A stretch of 64,000 nucleotides of DNA from an uncultured Eubacteriales bacterium. Lineage in GTDB: Bacteria > Bacillota > Clostridia > Oscillospirales > Acutalibacteraceae. Below the pieces are notes generated by a model that was not told where the DNA came from, did not search any database, and saw only the letters and a program-made list of their open reading frames with translations. Positions within the stretch are counted from its first letter, which is position 1. Each line of letters opens with the position of its first letter. The DNA is taken from positions 1 to 64,000 of the forward strand of contig ONFG01000001.1 in the NCBI GenBank assembly GCA_900317025.1, written 5' to 3'. A program made the translations under genes and the position numbers. This document shows positions 52,856-60,862 of the stretch, in pieces.

Positions 52856-54238
52856 TCACTTTGACTTCTTCTGCTTCTTTGCGCTCTTTTTCGCGGGCTT
52901 CCCGGCGGGCTTTGACTTGACGTCGTTTTCAAGCTCGTCTGCCGCAGCGCCTTCAAATACGAAGTCTTTGCCGGGAAGAACGGCGTTGAGAAGAATACCT
53001 ACTATAGCGGCGATTGCAAGTCCGGAGAAGGTTATGGTAGTTCCGAGGACATCGAAGGAGATGCCCTGTGCCGCGGAATATTTGAAGCCGATAGCGCTGC
53101 CGAGCATTGCGGCGGTTATGATAACGTTGCGGCTCTTTGTGAGGTCGACCTTGTTTTCAACGAAGTTGCGGATACCGATGGCGGAGATCATACCGTAGAG
53201 AATTATCGAAACACCGCCGACGATCGCTGCCGGAACTGTTTCGATAACAGCGGAAACGCTCGGGAAGAACGAAAGACCGATAGCAAAGATGGCTGCAATC
53301 CGGATGACCCTCGGGTCGTAGATCTTTGTAAGGACGAGAACGCCCGTGTTTTCGCCGTAGGTCGTATTTGCGGGGCCGCCGAAGAGGGCGGAAAGAGACG
53401 TTGCCAGGCCGTCGCCGACAAGCGTGCGGTGAAGGCCGGGATCTGCGATGTAGTTTTCGCCGGTCGTGGCGCTAATAGCGGATATATCACCAATATGCTC
53501 CATAACGGTAGCAAGAGCGATCGGAAGTATCGTTATAATGGCGCTTGCGTCAAACTTTGCGATAGCGGAGGCATGGATCGGAAGCGCGACGATGTCCCTC
53601 TGTGCAACGGCGGAAAAGTCGACTCTACCGAGGCAAACGGCAACGATATATGAGCCGACGATACCGATCATGATAGGCACGATCTTGACCATGCCCTTGC
53701 CCCAGATATTGCAGACGATTATCAGAACAATTGCAATAGCCGCAAGCAGCCAATCAGTCTGGCAGTTGTCGATCGCGCTGGGCGCAAGCGTAAGACCGAT
53801 GGCGATTATCATCGAGCCTGTGACGACAGGCGGGAAAAACCTCATTACGCGCTTGATGCCGAACGCCTTGAAGAGCGCCGCAAGGAGTATGTAAACGACG
53901 CCCGATACGAGCACGCCGCCGCAGGCGTAGGGCAGCATTTCGGTGTTTGGCTTGCCGTTGACAAGCGGGGCAACTACTGCGTAGCCGCCGAGGTAAGCGA
54001 ACGACGAGCCGAGGAACGCCGGCACCTTACCCTTTGTGATAAAATGGAAAAGGAGCGTTCCGAGACCCGCCATGAGAAGCGTTGTCGAAACGTCAAGACC
54101 TGTGATGAGCGGCACGAGTACCGTTGCACCGAACATGGCAAAAAGATGCTGCATACCTAAAAGTATCATTCTCGGGGCGCCGAGAGTGCGGGCGTCACGG
54201 ATCGGCTCGGTGCCGATCGTCTTGTTTTTTTCTGACAT
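52856..54238 (-). CDS. uraA: Uracil/nucleobase permease (NCS2 family)
   Basis: The 460-residue membrane protein takes up uracil (or a related base) with a proton. It has the NCS2 hallmarks: LGMQHLFAMFGATVLVP in the first segment, about 14 hydrophobic segments, ATVMEHIGDISAISATTG and the family motif GGPANTTYGENTGVL. A Lys-rich tail (KPAKKSAKKQKKSK) is unusual but cytoplasmic. It follows gatB after a strong hairpin, with no obvious promoter in the 79-base gap, so expression may depend on readthrough. An AGGAGGAT site precedes the ATG. Confidence 0.93.
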   Translation of the reverse strand: MSEKNKTIGTEPIRDARTLGAPRMILLGMQHLFAMFGATVLVPLITGLDVSTTLLMAGLGTLLFHFITKGKVPAFLGSSFAYLGGYAVVAPLVNGKPNTEMLPYACGGVLVSGVVYILLAALFKAFGIKRVMRFFPPVVTGSMIIAIGLTLAPSAIDNCQTDWLLAAIAIVLIIVCNIWGKGMVKIVPIMIGIVGSYIVAVCLGRVDFSAVAQRDIVALPIHASAIAKFDASAIITILPIALATVMEHIGDISAISATTGENYIADPGLHRTLVGDGLATSLSALFGGPANTTYGENTGVLVLTKIYDPRVIRIAAIFAIGLSFFPSVSAVIETVPAAIVGGVSIILYGMISAIGIRNFVENKVDLTKSRNVIITAAMLGSAIGFKYSAAQGISFDVLGTTITFSGLAIAAIVGILLNAVLPGKDFVFEGAAADELENDVKSKPAGKPAKKSAKKQKKSK

Positions 54239-54271
54239 GGTATCCTCCTAAAGCTTTATCTTTTATGCACA

Positions 54272-54311
54272 CCGATCGCAGGTGAAGGGTCTCCCCCGCA
54301 CCTGCGATCGG
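54272..54311 (-). terminator. Strong hairpin between gatB and the permease gene
   Basis: CCGATCGCAGGTG (54272-54284) and CACCTGCGATCGG (54299-54311) form a perfect 13-bp stem. The minus-strand tail (TGTGCATAAAAG) lacks a T-run, so it may be an attenuator or processing site rather than a full terminator. Confidence 0.6.
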
Positions 54312-54317
54312 ATTTGA

Positions 54318-55730
54318 TTATCCTATTAAACCAATGATGAGCTGCTCGGCGGCCGCTGCGTCCGCTTTGCCACGGCTCTCCTTCATAACGAAGCCGACAA
54401 GTGACTTTACAGCCTTCTGCTTTCCTTTCTTAAAGTCTTCGACAGCCTTCGGGTTCGACTCTACAGCCTTTTTGCAAAGCTCTGCAAGGGCATTCTCGTC
54501 AAGTCCTGCCATATCGCTCTCGGAAACGAATTCCTTAACACCGCTGCCCGTATCGAGCATCTTTTCAAGCGTGGACTTCGCAAGGCTGTTCTTGATCTTG
54601 CCTTCGTCGATGAGCTTTACCAGCTCGTTAAGCTGAGCTGCCGTCGTCTTGATCTCGAAGCTCTCCTTCTCTTCCTCCGTTTCAAGGCGGCGGAAGATCT
54701 GACCGATGATGAAGTTGGAAACGGTCTTCGGGTTCTTAACGCCCTTGGAAGCCTCTTCAAAGAATTCGGCGATCTTTCTGTATTTAACGAGGTTTGCCGC
54801 GTCCTTCTCAGAGATGCCCAGCTCGTTTACATAGCGCTCCGCCTTTTCAAAGGGAAGCTCGGGGATCGTCGCTCTGAAAGCGTCGATCTCCTCGTCGTTA
54901 ACGCTGATCGTCACGAGGTCGGGGTCGCGGAAGTAACGGTAGTCGTTGGCGTCTTCCTTGCCTCTCATGGGCGAGGTCGTATTCTCGGCGTCGTTGTAGC
55001 GGAGCGTCTGCTGCTCTACCTCGCCGCCGGACTCGATAAGGTCTACCTGGCGGTTGAACTCAAATTCCATAGCCCTTCCGATGAAGGTGATGGAGTTCAT
55101 GTTTTTGATCTCGGTGCGTGTTCCGAGCTTTTCGCTGCCGACAGGGCGAACGGATACGTTTACGTCACAGCGCATACTGCCCTCCTGCATACGGCAGTCG
55201 GAAACGCCGATGTAGCGCATGATCTGCTGGAGCTTCTCGACGTACTCCTTAGCCTCTTCGACCGAGCGGATATCCGGCTCGGAGACGATCTCGATGAGAG
55301 GAACGCCGCCTCTGTTGTAGTCGATGTAAGTGTCGCCCTTCTTGTGGATAAGCTTGCCTGCGTCCTCCTCGATGTGGATCCTGTTGAGGCGGATTCTTCT
55401 GCCGTTGGAAAGCTGGATATAGCCGTTTTCGCAGAGCGGCTTGTCATACTGTGATATCTGGTACGCCTTCGGAAGATCGGGATAGCAGTAATTTTTTCTG
55501 TCCATTTTTGAAATGTTTGCGATCTTGCAGTTAGTTGCAAGACCTGCTCTTATAGCGTAGTCCACAACGGCTCGGTTGAGCTTCGGCAGAACGCCCGGAA
55601 GACCAATGCAGATCGGGCAGCAGTGGGTGTTTGGGTCTCCGCCGAACTTCGTTGTGCAGGAGCAAAAAATCTTCGTGTTTGTTGCAAGCTCTACGTGTGT
55701 TTCAAAGCCTGCGACCATCTCGTATTGCAT
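54318..55730 (-). CDS. gatB: Asp-tRNA(Asn)/Glu-tRNA(Gln) amidotransferase subunit B
   Basis: GatB phosphorylates the mischarged aminoacyl-tRNA and positions it for amidation. The 470-residue protein has the kinase core (MVAGFETHVELATNTKIFCS, zinc cysteines CSCTT and CCPIC), GTRTEIKNMNSI, YRYFRDPDL, and the C-terminal YqeY-like tail domain. It is the last gene of aspS-gatC-gatA-gatB. Confidence 0.96.
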   Translation of the reverse strand: MQYEMVAGFETHVELATNTKIFCSCTTKFGGDPNTHCCPICIGLPGVLPKLNRAVVDYAIRAGLATNCKIANISKMDRKNYCYPDLPKAYQISQYDKPLCENGYIQLSNGRRIRLNRIHIEEDAGKLIHKKGDTYIDYNRGGVPLIEIVSEPDIRSVEEAKEYVEKLQQIMRYIGVSDCRMQEGSMRCDVNVSVRPVGSEKLGTRTEIKNMNSITFIGRAMEFEFNRQVDLIESGGEVEQQTLRYNDAENTTSPMRGKEDANDYRYFRDPDLVTISVNDEEIDAFRATIPELPFEKAERYVNELGISEKDAANLVKYRKIAEFFEEASKGVKNPKTVSNFIIGQIFRRLETEEEKESFEIKTTAAQLNELVKLIDEGKIKNSLAKSTLEKMLDTGSGVKEFVSESDMAGLDENALAELCKKAVESNPKAVEDFKKGKQKAVKSLVGFVMKESRGKADAAAAEQLIIGLIG

Positions 55731-55743
55731 GATTTTTACCTCC

Positions 55744-57210
55744 TTAAAGCTTTACGCCGTATTTCGACGGCTTGAATACCTCTGCGCCGGCCGCGTTTTC
55801 ATACTGCCACGCCGCGTTGAGGATCGTGCTCTCGCAGAACGTGTCGCCGATGAGCTGCATTCCGATCGGCATTCCGCTCTTGTCGAAGCCGCAGGGAATG
55901 CTGACGCCCGGAAGTCCGGCGATGTTTACCGGAACGGTGCAGATGTCGGTGAGGTACGTCTCGATCGGGTCGCTTATAGCGCTGCCCTTCTTGAACGCCG
56001 TTGTCGGAACGGTGGGCGCAAGGATAACATCGCAGCTCTGATAAGCCTCTTTAAACGCCTTAACGATAGAACCGCGAAGGTTCTGCGCCTTCTTGTAGTA
56101 TGCGTCGTAATAGCCTGCGGAGAGCACGTATGTTCCGAGGAGTATCCTGCGCTTTACTTCCGCGCCGAAGCCCTCGCTTCTTGTCTTGCAGACCATTTCG
56201 TTGATGTCTTTGTAGTTTGAGGTGCGGTAGCCGTAGCGGATACCGTCGTATCTGCCGAGGTTAGAGGAAGCCTCCGCGCACGCGAGGATATAGTACACAG
56301 GGAGCGCGTATTTGAGAGACGGCAGCTTGAAGCGCACGATCTCTGCGCCGAGAGACTTGTAAACCTCGCACGCCTTCTCGATAACGCCGCGAACCTCATC
56401 GTTTACGCCGTCAAGGTATTCGTCGGCGATGCCGATCTTCATGCCCTTGATGTCGTTTTTAAGCGTGGCGACGGTCGGCTCGCCTTTGCGTCCCTGGCTT
56501 GTGGAATCCATCTTGTCATAGCCGGAAATAGCGTCGTAAACGAGCGCCGCGTCTTCAACTGTCGTTGTGATCGGACCGATCTGGTCAAAGCTTGAAGCGT
56601 AGGCGATCAAACCGAAACGGGAAACGGCGCCGTAGGTCGGCTTTAAGCCGACGATGCCGCAGAAGCTTGCGGGCTGACGGATAGATCCGCCCGTGTCTGA
56701 ACCGAGACCGTAAGCCGCGATGTTGCCGCCGACAGCAGACGCAACGCCGCCCGAGCTGCCGCCTGCAACGCAGGAGATGTCGTGCGGATTAGCAGCGCCG
56801 CCGAAGCAAGACGTCTCGCTCGACGAGCCCATCGCAAACTCGTCCATATTGGTCTTGCCGAGAAGTACGGCGTTCTTGTTTTTAAGCGTGTCCCACACGG
56901 TGGCGTCGTAGATCGGCTTGTAGCCCTCAAGGATCTTCGAGCAGCACGTCGTCTCGATGCCCTTTGTAGAGATATTGTCTTTGAGGGTCATCGGGATACC
57001 CTCAAGCGGGTCGAGCTTCTCGCCCTTTGCAAGCTTCTCGTCTACCGCCTTGGCCGTTTCGAGCGCCGTCTGCGGCGTTACCTTGACGTAAGCGTTAAGG
57101 TCGCCGTTTGCGCTTTCAATGGCCGAAAGATAAGTATTTGTAAGCTCGGTACACGAAAGCTCTTTGTTTTCGAGCATTGCGCCGAGGCGCTTTATCATTC
57201 CCTCTGCCAT
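55744..57210 (-). CDS. gatA: Asp-tRNA(Asn)/Glu-tRNA(Gln) amidotransferase subunit A
   Basis: GatA releases ammonia from glutamine. The 488-residue amidase-signature protein has the catalytic Lys in TLKDNIST, the cis-Ser/Ser pair in VAGGSSGGVASAV and GSDTGGSIRQPASFCG. It follows gatC by two bases. Confidence 0.96.
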   Translation of the reverse strand: MAEGMIKRLGAMLENKELSCTELTNTYLSAIESANGDLNAYVKVTPQTALETAKAVDEKLAKGEKLDPLEGIPMTLKDNISTKGIETTCCSKILEGYKPIYDATVWDTLKNKNAVLLGKTNMDEFAMGSSSETSCFGGAANPHDISCVAGGSSGGVASAVGGNIAAYGLGSDTGGSIRQPASFCGIVGLKPTYGAVSRFGLIAYASSFDQIGPITTTVEDAALVYDAISGYDKMDSTSQGRKGEPTVATLKNDIKGMKIGIADEYLDGVNDEVRGVIEKACEVYKSLGAEIVRFKLPSLKYALPVYYILACAEASSNLGRYDGIRYGYRTSNYKDINEMVCKTRSEGFGAEVKRRILLGTYVLSAGYYDAYYKKAQNLRGSIVKAFKEAYQSCDVILAPTVPTTAFKKGSAISDPIETYLTDICTVPVNIAGLPGVSIPCGFDKSGMPIGMQLIGDTFCESTILNAAWQYENAAGAEVFKPSKYGVKL

Positions 57211-57212
57211 AA

Positions 57213-57494
57213 TTACACCCTCTTGCGAACGAGGAAATGACCCTCGTCGATGTCGTTAGCGTTTTTAAGGATCTCGTCCCTCTCGTAGGAGGGTACGACA
57301 ACGTCCTCACGGAATGCGTTCTGGAGGTTGTTGATGTTGTCAAACTCCTCTACGCCGCTCTCTGAGGCATTGTTGATAGTGTCGGCAAATTTTACGATGT
57401 CGTCCATTGCCTTTGTCATATCGTCAAGCTCTTCCTCGGCGATATAAAGCTTTGAAAGCCTTGCGATGTTTATAACGTCCTCACGGGTTACCAT
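57213..57494 (-). CDS. gatC: Asp-tRNA(Asn)/Glu-tRNA(Gln) amidotransferase subunit C
   Basis: The 93-residue GatC stabilises the GatA-GatB interface. Family features include the N-terminal VTREDVINIARLSKLYI helix and the later RKRV-type end with the DEGHFLVRKR core. It follows aspS by 19 bases. Confidence 0.93.
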   Translation of the reverse strand: MVTREDVINIARLSKLYIAEEELDDMTKAMDDIVKFADTINNASESGVEEFDNINNLQNAFREDVVVPSYERDEILKNANDIDEGHFLVRKRV

Positions 57495-57513
57495 AGGTCA
57501 TCGTCCTTTCAGA

Positions 57514-59262
57514 TCATCTCAGCTTGATGTGTACTTCACGAAGCTGCTGCTCAGTTACCTCTCCGGGCGAGCCAAGAAGGAGGTCCTGAGCGTTGCTGTT
57601 CATCGGGAAGGCGATTATCTCTCTGATATTCTCCTCACCTGTGAGCAGCATTATCATTCTGTCTACGCCGGGAGCCATGCCTGCGTGCGGCGGCGCACCG
57701 TATTGGAATGCGTTGTAAAGCGCCGTAAACTTTGCTTTAAGCTCCTCCTCGGAGTAGCCTGCGATAGCGAACGCCTTCTTCATGATCTCTACGTCGTGGT
57801 TTCTTACCGCGCCCGACGAAAGCTCTACGCCGTCGCATACGATGTCGTACTGATATGCGAGGATATCGACGGGGTTCATCGTCTCGAGAGCCTCAAGGCC
57901 GCCCTGCGGCATCGAGAACGGGTTGTGAGTAAAAATCACCTTGCCATCATCGTCATACTCATACATCGGGAAGTCCACGATGAAGCAAAGCTCAAAGCGG
58001 CTCTCGTCGATGATACCGAGGCGGTTAGCGACCTCTGTTCTAATCTGACCTGCAAGCTTCGGTGCGTCCTCTTTTGTGTCTGCGATGAAGTAGCAGACCG
58101 CGCCGGGCTTAAGACCGGTTCTCTCGATGAGAGCAAGCTTGTCCTCAGCGGGAAGGAACTTGTCGATCGGACCGTCGAACGTCATGTCATCACGTACCTT
58201 GACGTAACCAAGACCCTTCATGCCGATGGAGAGTGCAAACTCCTCCATCTTCTTGAACCAGCTCTTCGACTGACCTGCGCAGTCGGGAACGTTGATGGCG
58301 CGAACCGTCTTGCCGCAGAAGGGCTTGAAGTCGGTCTCAACGAACATATCGGAAATATCGGTGATGACAAGCGGATTTCTGAGGTCGGGCTTGTCAGTGC
58401 CGTACTTTATCATAGCCTCTTTGTAGGGGATACGCTTGAACGGAGGCTTGCTTACCTCTTTGCCGCCGCCGAACTTTGTGAAGGTGTTGTAAAGCACCTG
58501 CTCGGCAACTGCGAAAACGTCCTCCTGCTCTGCGAATGCCATCTCGAAATCGAGCTGATAGAACTCGCCCGGCGAACGGTCCGCTCTTGCGTCTTCGTCG
58601 CGGAAGCAGGGAGCGATCTGGAAGTACTTGTCAAAGCCGGAGACCATGAGAAGCTGCTTGAAGATCTGCGGAGCCTGCGGAAGAGCGTAGAACTTGCCCT
58701 TGTGCTTGCGGCTGGGGATAAGGTAGTCTCTCGCGCCCTCGGGCGAAGACGTAGAGAGGATCGGCGTGGAGATCTCCATAAAGCCCATCTCGTTCATCTG
58801 AGAGCGAAGGTAAGAAACGATCTCGCTTCTCAAAACGATGTTGTCGTGATTCTTCTTGTTTCTGAGGTCGAGGAAACGGTATTTAAGGCGTACCTCCTCC
58901 TTTACCTCCTTTGAGGCAGCGACCTCGAACGGAAGGTTTACCTTGCACTTGCCAAGGACCTTCAGGCTGTCGGTATGTACCTCGACCATACCTGTTGCGA
59001 TCTTCGGGTTGATCGTATCCTCGTCTCTCTTTACGACCTTACCGGAAACGGTAACAGTACACTCTCTATTTATGCCCTTAAGCAAATTATCGTCATGCAC
59101 AACGACCTGTACGATACCGTACTGGTCACGGATATCGAGGAACATTACGCCGCCGTGGTCTCTGATATTCTCGACCCAGCCTGCTACTCTTACGTCCTTT
59201 CCGATGTCGCTCTCGCGGAGCTCACCGCAGTTATGCGTGCGATACTGATTTTCTCTCGTCAT
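57514..59262 (-). CDS. aspS: Aspartyl-tRNA synthetase, bacterial type
   Basis: AspS charges tRNA with aspartate. The 582-residue protein has the OB-fold anticodon domain (VRVAGWVENIRDHGGVMFLD), class II motif 2 (FRDEDARADR), the bacterial GAD insertion domain (about residues 285-420) and motif 3 (HAGMAPGVDRMIML). Being the first gene of an operon with gatCAB suggests it is non-discriminating and makes Asp-tRNA(Asn) for GatCAB, but the anticodon-specificity residues were not analysed. Confidence 0.96.
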   Translation of the reverse strand: MTRENQYRTHNCGELRESDIGKDVRVAGWVENIRDHGGVMFLDIRDQYGIVQVVVHDDNLLKGINRECTVTVSGKVVKRDEDTINPKIATGMVEVHTDSLKVLGKCKVNLPFEVAASKEVKEEVRLKYRFLDLRNKKNHDNIVLRSEIVSYLRSQMNEMGFMEISTPILSTSSPEGARDYLIPSRKHKGKFYALPQAPQIFKQLLMVSGFDKYFQIAPCFRDEDARADRSPGEFYQLDFEMAFAEQEDVFAVAEQVLYNTFTKFGGGKEVSKPPFKRIPYKEAMIKYGTDKPDLRNPLVITDISDMFVETDFKPFCGKTVRAINVPDCAGQSKSWFKKMEEFALSIGMKGLGYVKVRDDMTFDGPIDKFLPAEDKLALIERTGLKPGAVCYFIADTKEDAPKLAGQIRTEVANRLGIIDESRFELCFIVDFPMYEYDDDGKVIFTHNPFSMPQGGLEALETMNPVDILAYQYDIVCDGVELSSGAVRNHDVEIMKKAFAIAGYSEEELKAKFTALYNAFQYGAPPHAGMAPGVDRMIMLLTGEENIREIIAFPMNSNAQDLLLGSPGEVTEQQLREVHIKLR

Positions 59263-59335
59263 ATTTCTCTGCCCTTTCCTGCGATTTTTCTGTACAAGGG
59301 GTACAGTAAGCCCCTATATACTCACAATTGAATTT

Positions 59336-59364
59336 ATTATACCATTTTTTGACTGCGGTATCAA
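59336..59364 (-). promoter_or_regulatory. Promoter of aspS-gatCAB
   Basis: TTGATA (59364-59359), 17 bases, TATAAT (59341-59336). The leader of about 65 bases contains overlapping small hairpins (GGGG/CCCC and CTGTAC/GTACAG) but no T-box motif. Confidence 0.8.
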
Positions 59365-59456
59365 GATTTTTTTCAGTGTTGAGTGAAAAAAATAACAATT
59401 ATTCACTGCAAAAGCGCTCACGGAACCAAAATTTACGTCTACGAGCGGGCTCTGAG

Positions 59457-59505
59457 CAAAAAAGCTGCACCGATCGGTGTTTAGATCAGGATCGGCACAG
59501 CAGCT
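59457..59505 (-). terminator. Terminator after spoVM
   Basis: On the minus strand AGCTGC pairs with GCAGCT, inner CCGATC with GATCGG, and six T follow. Confidence 0.8.
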
Positions 59506-59531
59506 CCGCTCATCACGGCGAGTAAAGAATA

Positions 59532-59618
59532 TTACTCTTCCTTCACCTTCTTTATCTTAAACATCTTTCTAAGTATCGGCGCCCAGAATTTCGGATTGTC
59601 TACTACGATAAATTTCAT
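59532..59618 (-). CDS. spoVM: SpoVM-like sporulation peptide (28 residues)
   Basis: SpoVM is a tiny amphipathic peptide that senses membrane curvature and anchors the spore coat in Bacillus. This 28-residue product starts MKF, has PKF at residues 9-11 and then ILRKMFKIKK, matching the pattern of B. subtilis SpoVM (MKF, PKF, IVRAML). A GGGAGGC site lies eight bases before the ATG at 59618. A longer frame to 59780 overlaps another small gene and has no good site. It indicates sporulation ancestry. Confidence 0.78.
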   Translation of the reverse strand: MKFIVVDNPKFWAPILRKMFKIKKVKEE

Positions 59619-59638
59619 AACGTATGCCTCCCGGAGGT

Positions 59639-59782
59639 TCAGCGCTGGCGAAGTGCGAAGGAAAGTATCACAAACGCAGCACCGACAAGAAATATTGCCG
59701 CGCCGTTCTTGAAGAACGACGAGAGCATCAATGCAAGACCGAATGAAAGTATGCATTTTGAAGCACAGTTTTTGCCGCACAT
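59639..59782 (-). CDS. 47-residue Cys-rich membrane miniprotein upstream of spoVM
   Basis: The frame starts ATG at 59782 with GAGGTG seven bases upstream and ends TGA at 59641-59639, 20 bases before spoVM. The protein opens MCGKNCASKC (three cysteines) and then has two hydrophobic stretches (CILSFGLALMLSSFF and AAIFLVGAAFVILSFAL) ending in RQR, so a small hairpin membrane protein is likely. I do not recognise a family. Co-transcription with spoVM suggests a role at the spore or membrane; that is inference. Confidence 0.7.
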   Translation of the reverse strand: MCGKNCASKCILSFGLALMLSSFFKNGAAIFLVGAAFVILSFALRQR

Positions 59783-59851
59783 AATTAACACCTCACAACG
59801 CTGTAGATTTGTGTCTTACTACATAATATCGGAAGGGTGGAAAAAGGTGAC

Positions 59852-59880
59852 AAAAATCCCCGCCTGAGGTCAGACGGGGA
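59852..59880 (-). terminator. Terminator of secDF
   Basis: On the minus strand TCCCCGTCTGA pairs with TCAGGCGGGGA (one wobble) around a 2-base centre, and ATTTTTG follows, 10 bases after the secF stop. Confidence 0.85.
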
Positions 59881-59890
59881 TAAAAATCAA

Positions 59891-60862
59891 TTATTTGGAA
59901 GCCTTTACCTTCTTCTCGGGCTCCTTGCTCTTCTTGTGGAGCTGCCAGATGACCCAAAGCGGGGTGGCAATGCAAATAGAAGAGTAGCAGCCGGAGACAA
60001 GACCGATCATCATCGGAAGAGCGAAGCTCTGAATAGACGTGATGTTGTAAACAAGGCAAACAACGTAAACGGAGGTGATAGCCGCAAGCGTTGTGATTGA
60101 CGTCATGATCGTTCTCTTGATGCACTGTGTCATGCTGAGGTTGTAAACGTCGATGAGAGACGCCTTCGGACCCATCTTAGCCTTGTTTTCTCTGACACGG
60201 TCGTAGATAACGATCGTGTCATTGAGCGAATAACCGAGGATCATAAGAACAACTGCGATGAAGTTGCTGTCGATCGGCATTCTGAACAGAACGAATACGA
60301 TGTATACCATGATGATATCGTGGAAGAGAGCCACAAGACCGAACACACCTGCCGACATACCGCCAATCCTCTTGAATCGGATAGTTACGTAAATAACCAT
60401 GAGTGCGCCGGCGATGGCAACCGCAACGATACACTTTACGAAGAACTTGAGACCCATCGTTGCGTCTACCGATGTAAATTCGTTTGTCTCGAAGCCGTTG
60501 TCGGGGTACTTCTCCTGGAGAGACTTGAGGATCTCGGACTGAGTCTCGGTGCTGATAGCGTCAGTGCCGGAGAACTGAACGGTGAGCGTGTAGCCGTCAC
60601 CGTTTTCGCTGTTGCCGGCGATATCCTTTGCGATGGTGAACGTTACCTTATCGTCGGGAGTCTTCTCCTGAATGAGAGCCTTCATCTCCTCTTCGTTGAC
60701 CTCGCCGCTGTAGGAGTAGGAGATCATCGAGCCGCCCGAGAACTGAATGTCGAGCGATACGCCGAAGATGATGTTGAAAATAATACCTATTGCGATAATT
60801 CCGAGGGAAATGCCAAAGAAAATTTTTCTTTTTCCGTAGAAATCGAGCATCTTATCCTTCAT
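59891..60862 (-). CDS. secF: Protein translocase subunit SecF
   Basis: SecF with SecD uses the proton gradient to help export through SecYEG. The 323-residue protein has an N-terminal segment (KIFFGISLGIIAIGIIFNII), a periplasmic domain, and five further segments with DRVRENK and the family's YSLNDTIVIYDR. The ATG at 60862 (GGAGGTG six bases before) is used; GTG at 60871 is in frame. The C-terminus is Lys-rich. It overlaps secD by 11 bases. Confidence 0.94.
   Translation of the reverse strand: MKDKMLDFYGKRKIFFGISLGIIAIGIIFNIIFGVSLDIQFSGGSMISYSYSGEVNEEEMKALIQEKTPDDKVTFTIAKDIAGNSENGDGYTLTVQFSGTDAISTETQSEILKSLQEKYPDNGFETNEFTSVDATMGLKFFVKCIVAVAIAGALMVIYVTIRFKRIGGMSAGVFGLVALFHDIIMVYIVFVLFRMPIDSNFIAVVLMILGYSLNDTIVIYDRVRENKAKMGPKASLIDVYNLSMTQCIKRTIMTSITTLAAITSVYVVCLVYNITSIQSFALPMMIGLVSGCYSSICIATPLWVIWQLHKKSKEPEKKVKASK

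Noticed and set aside
54272..54311. Complete terminator isolating gatB from the permease gene
   Set aside because: The stem is very strong but neither strand has a T-run after it, so I kept it as a possible attenuator only.
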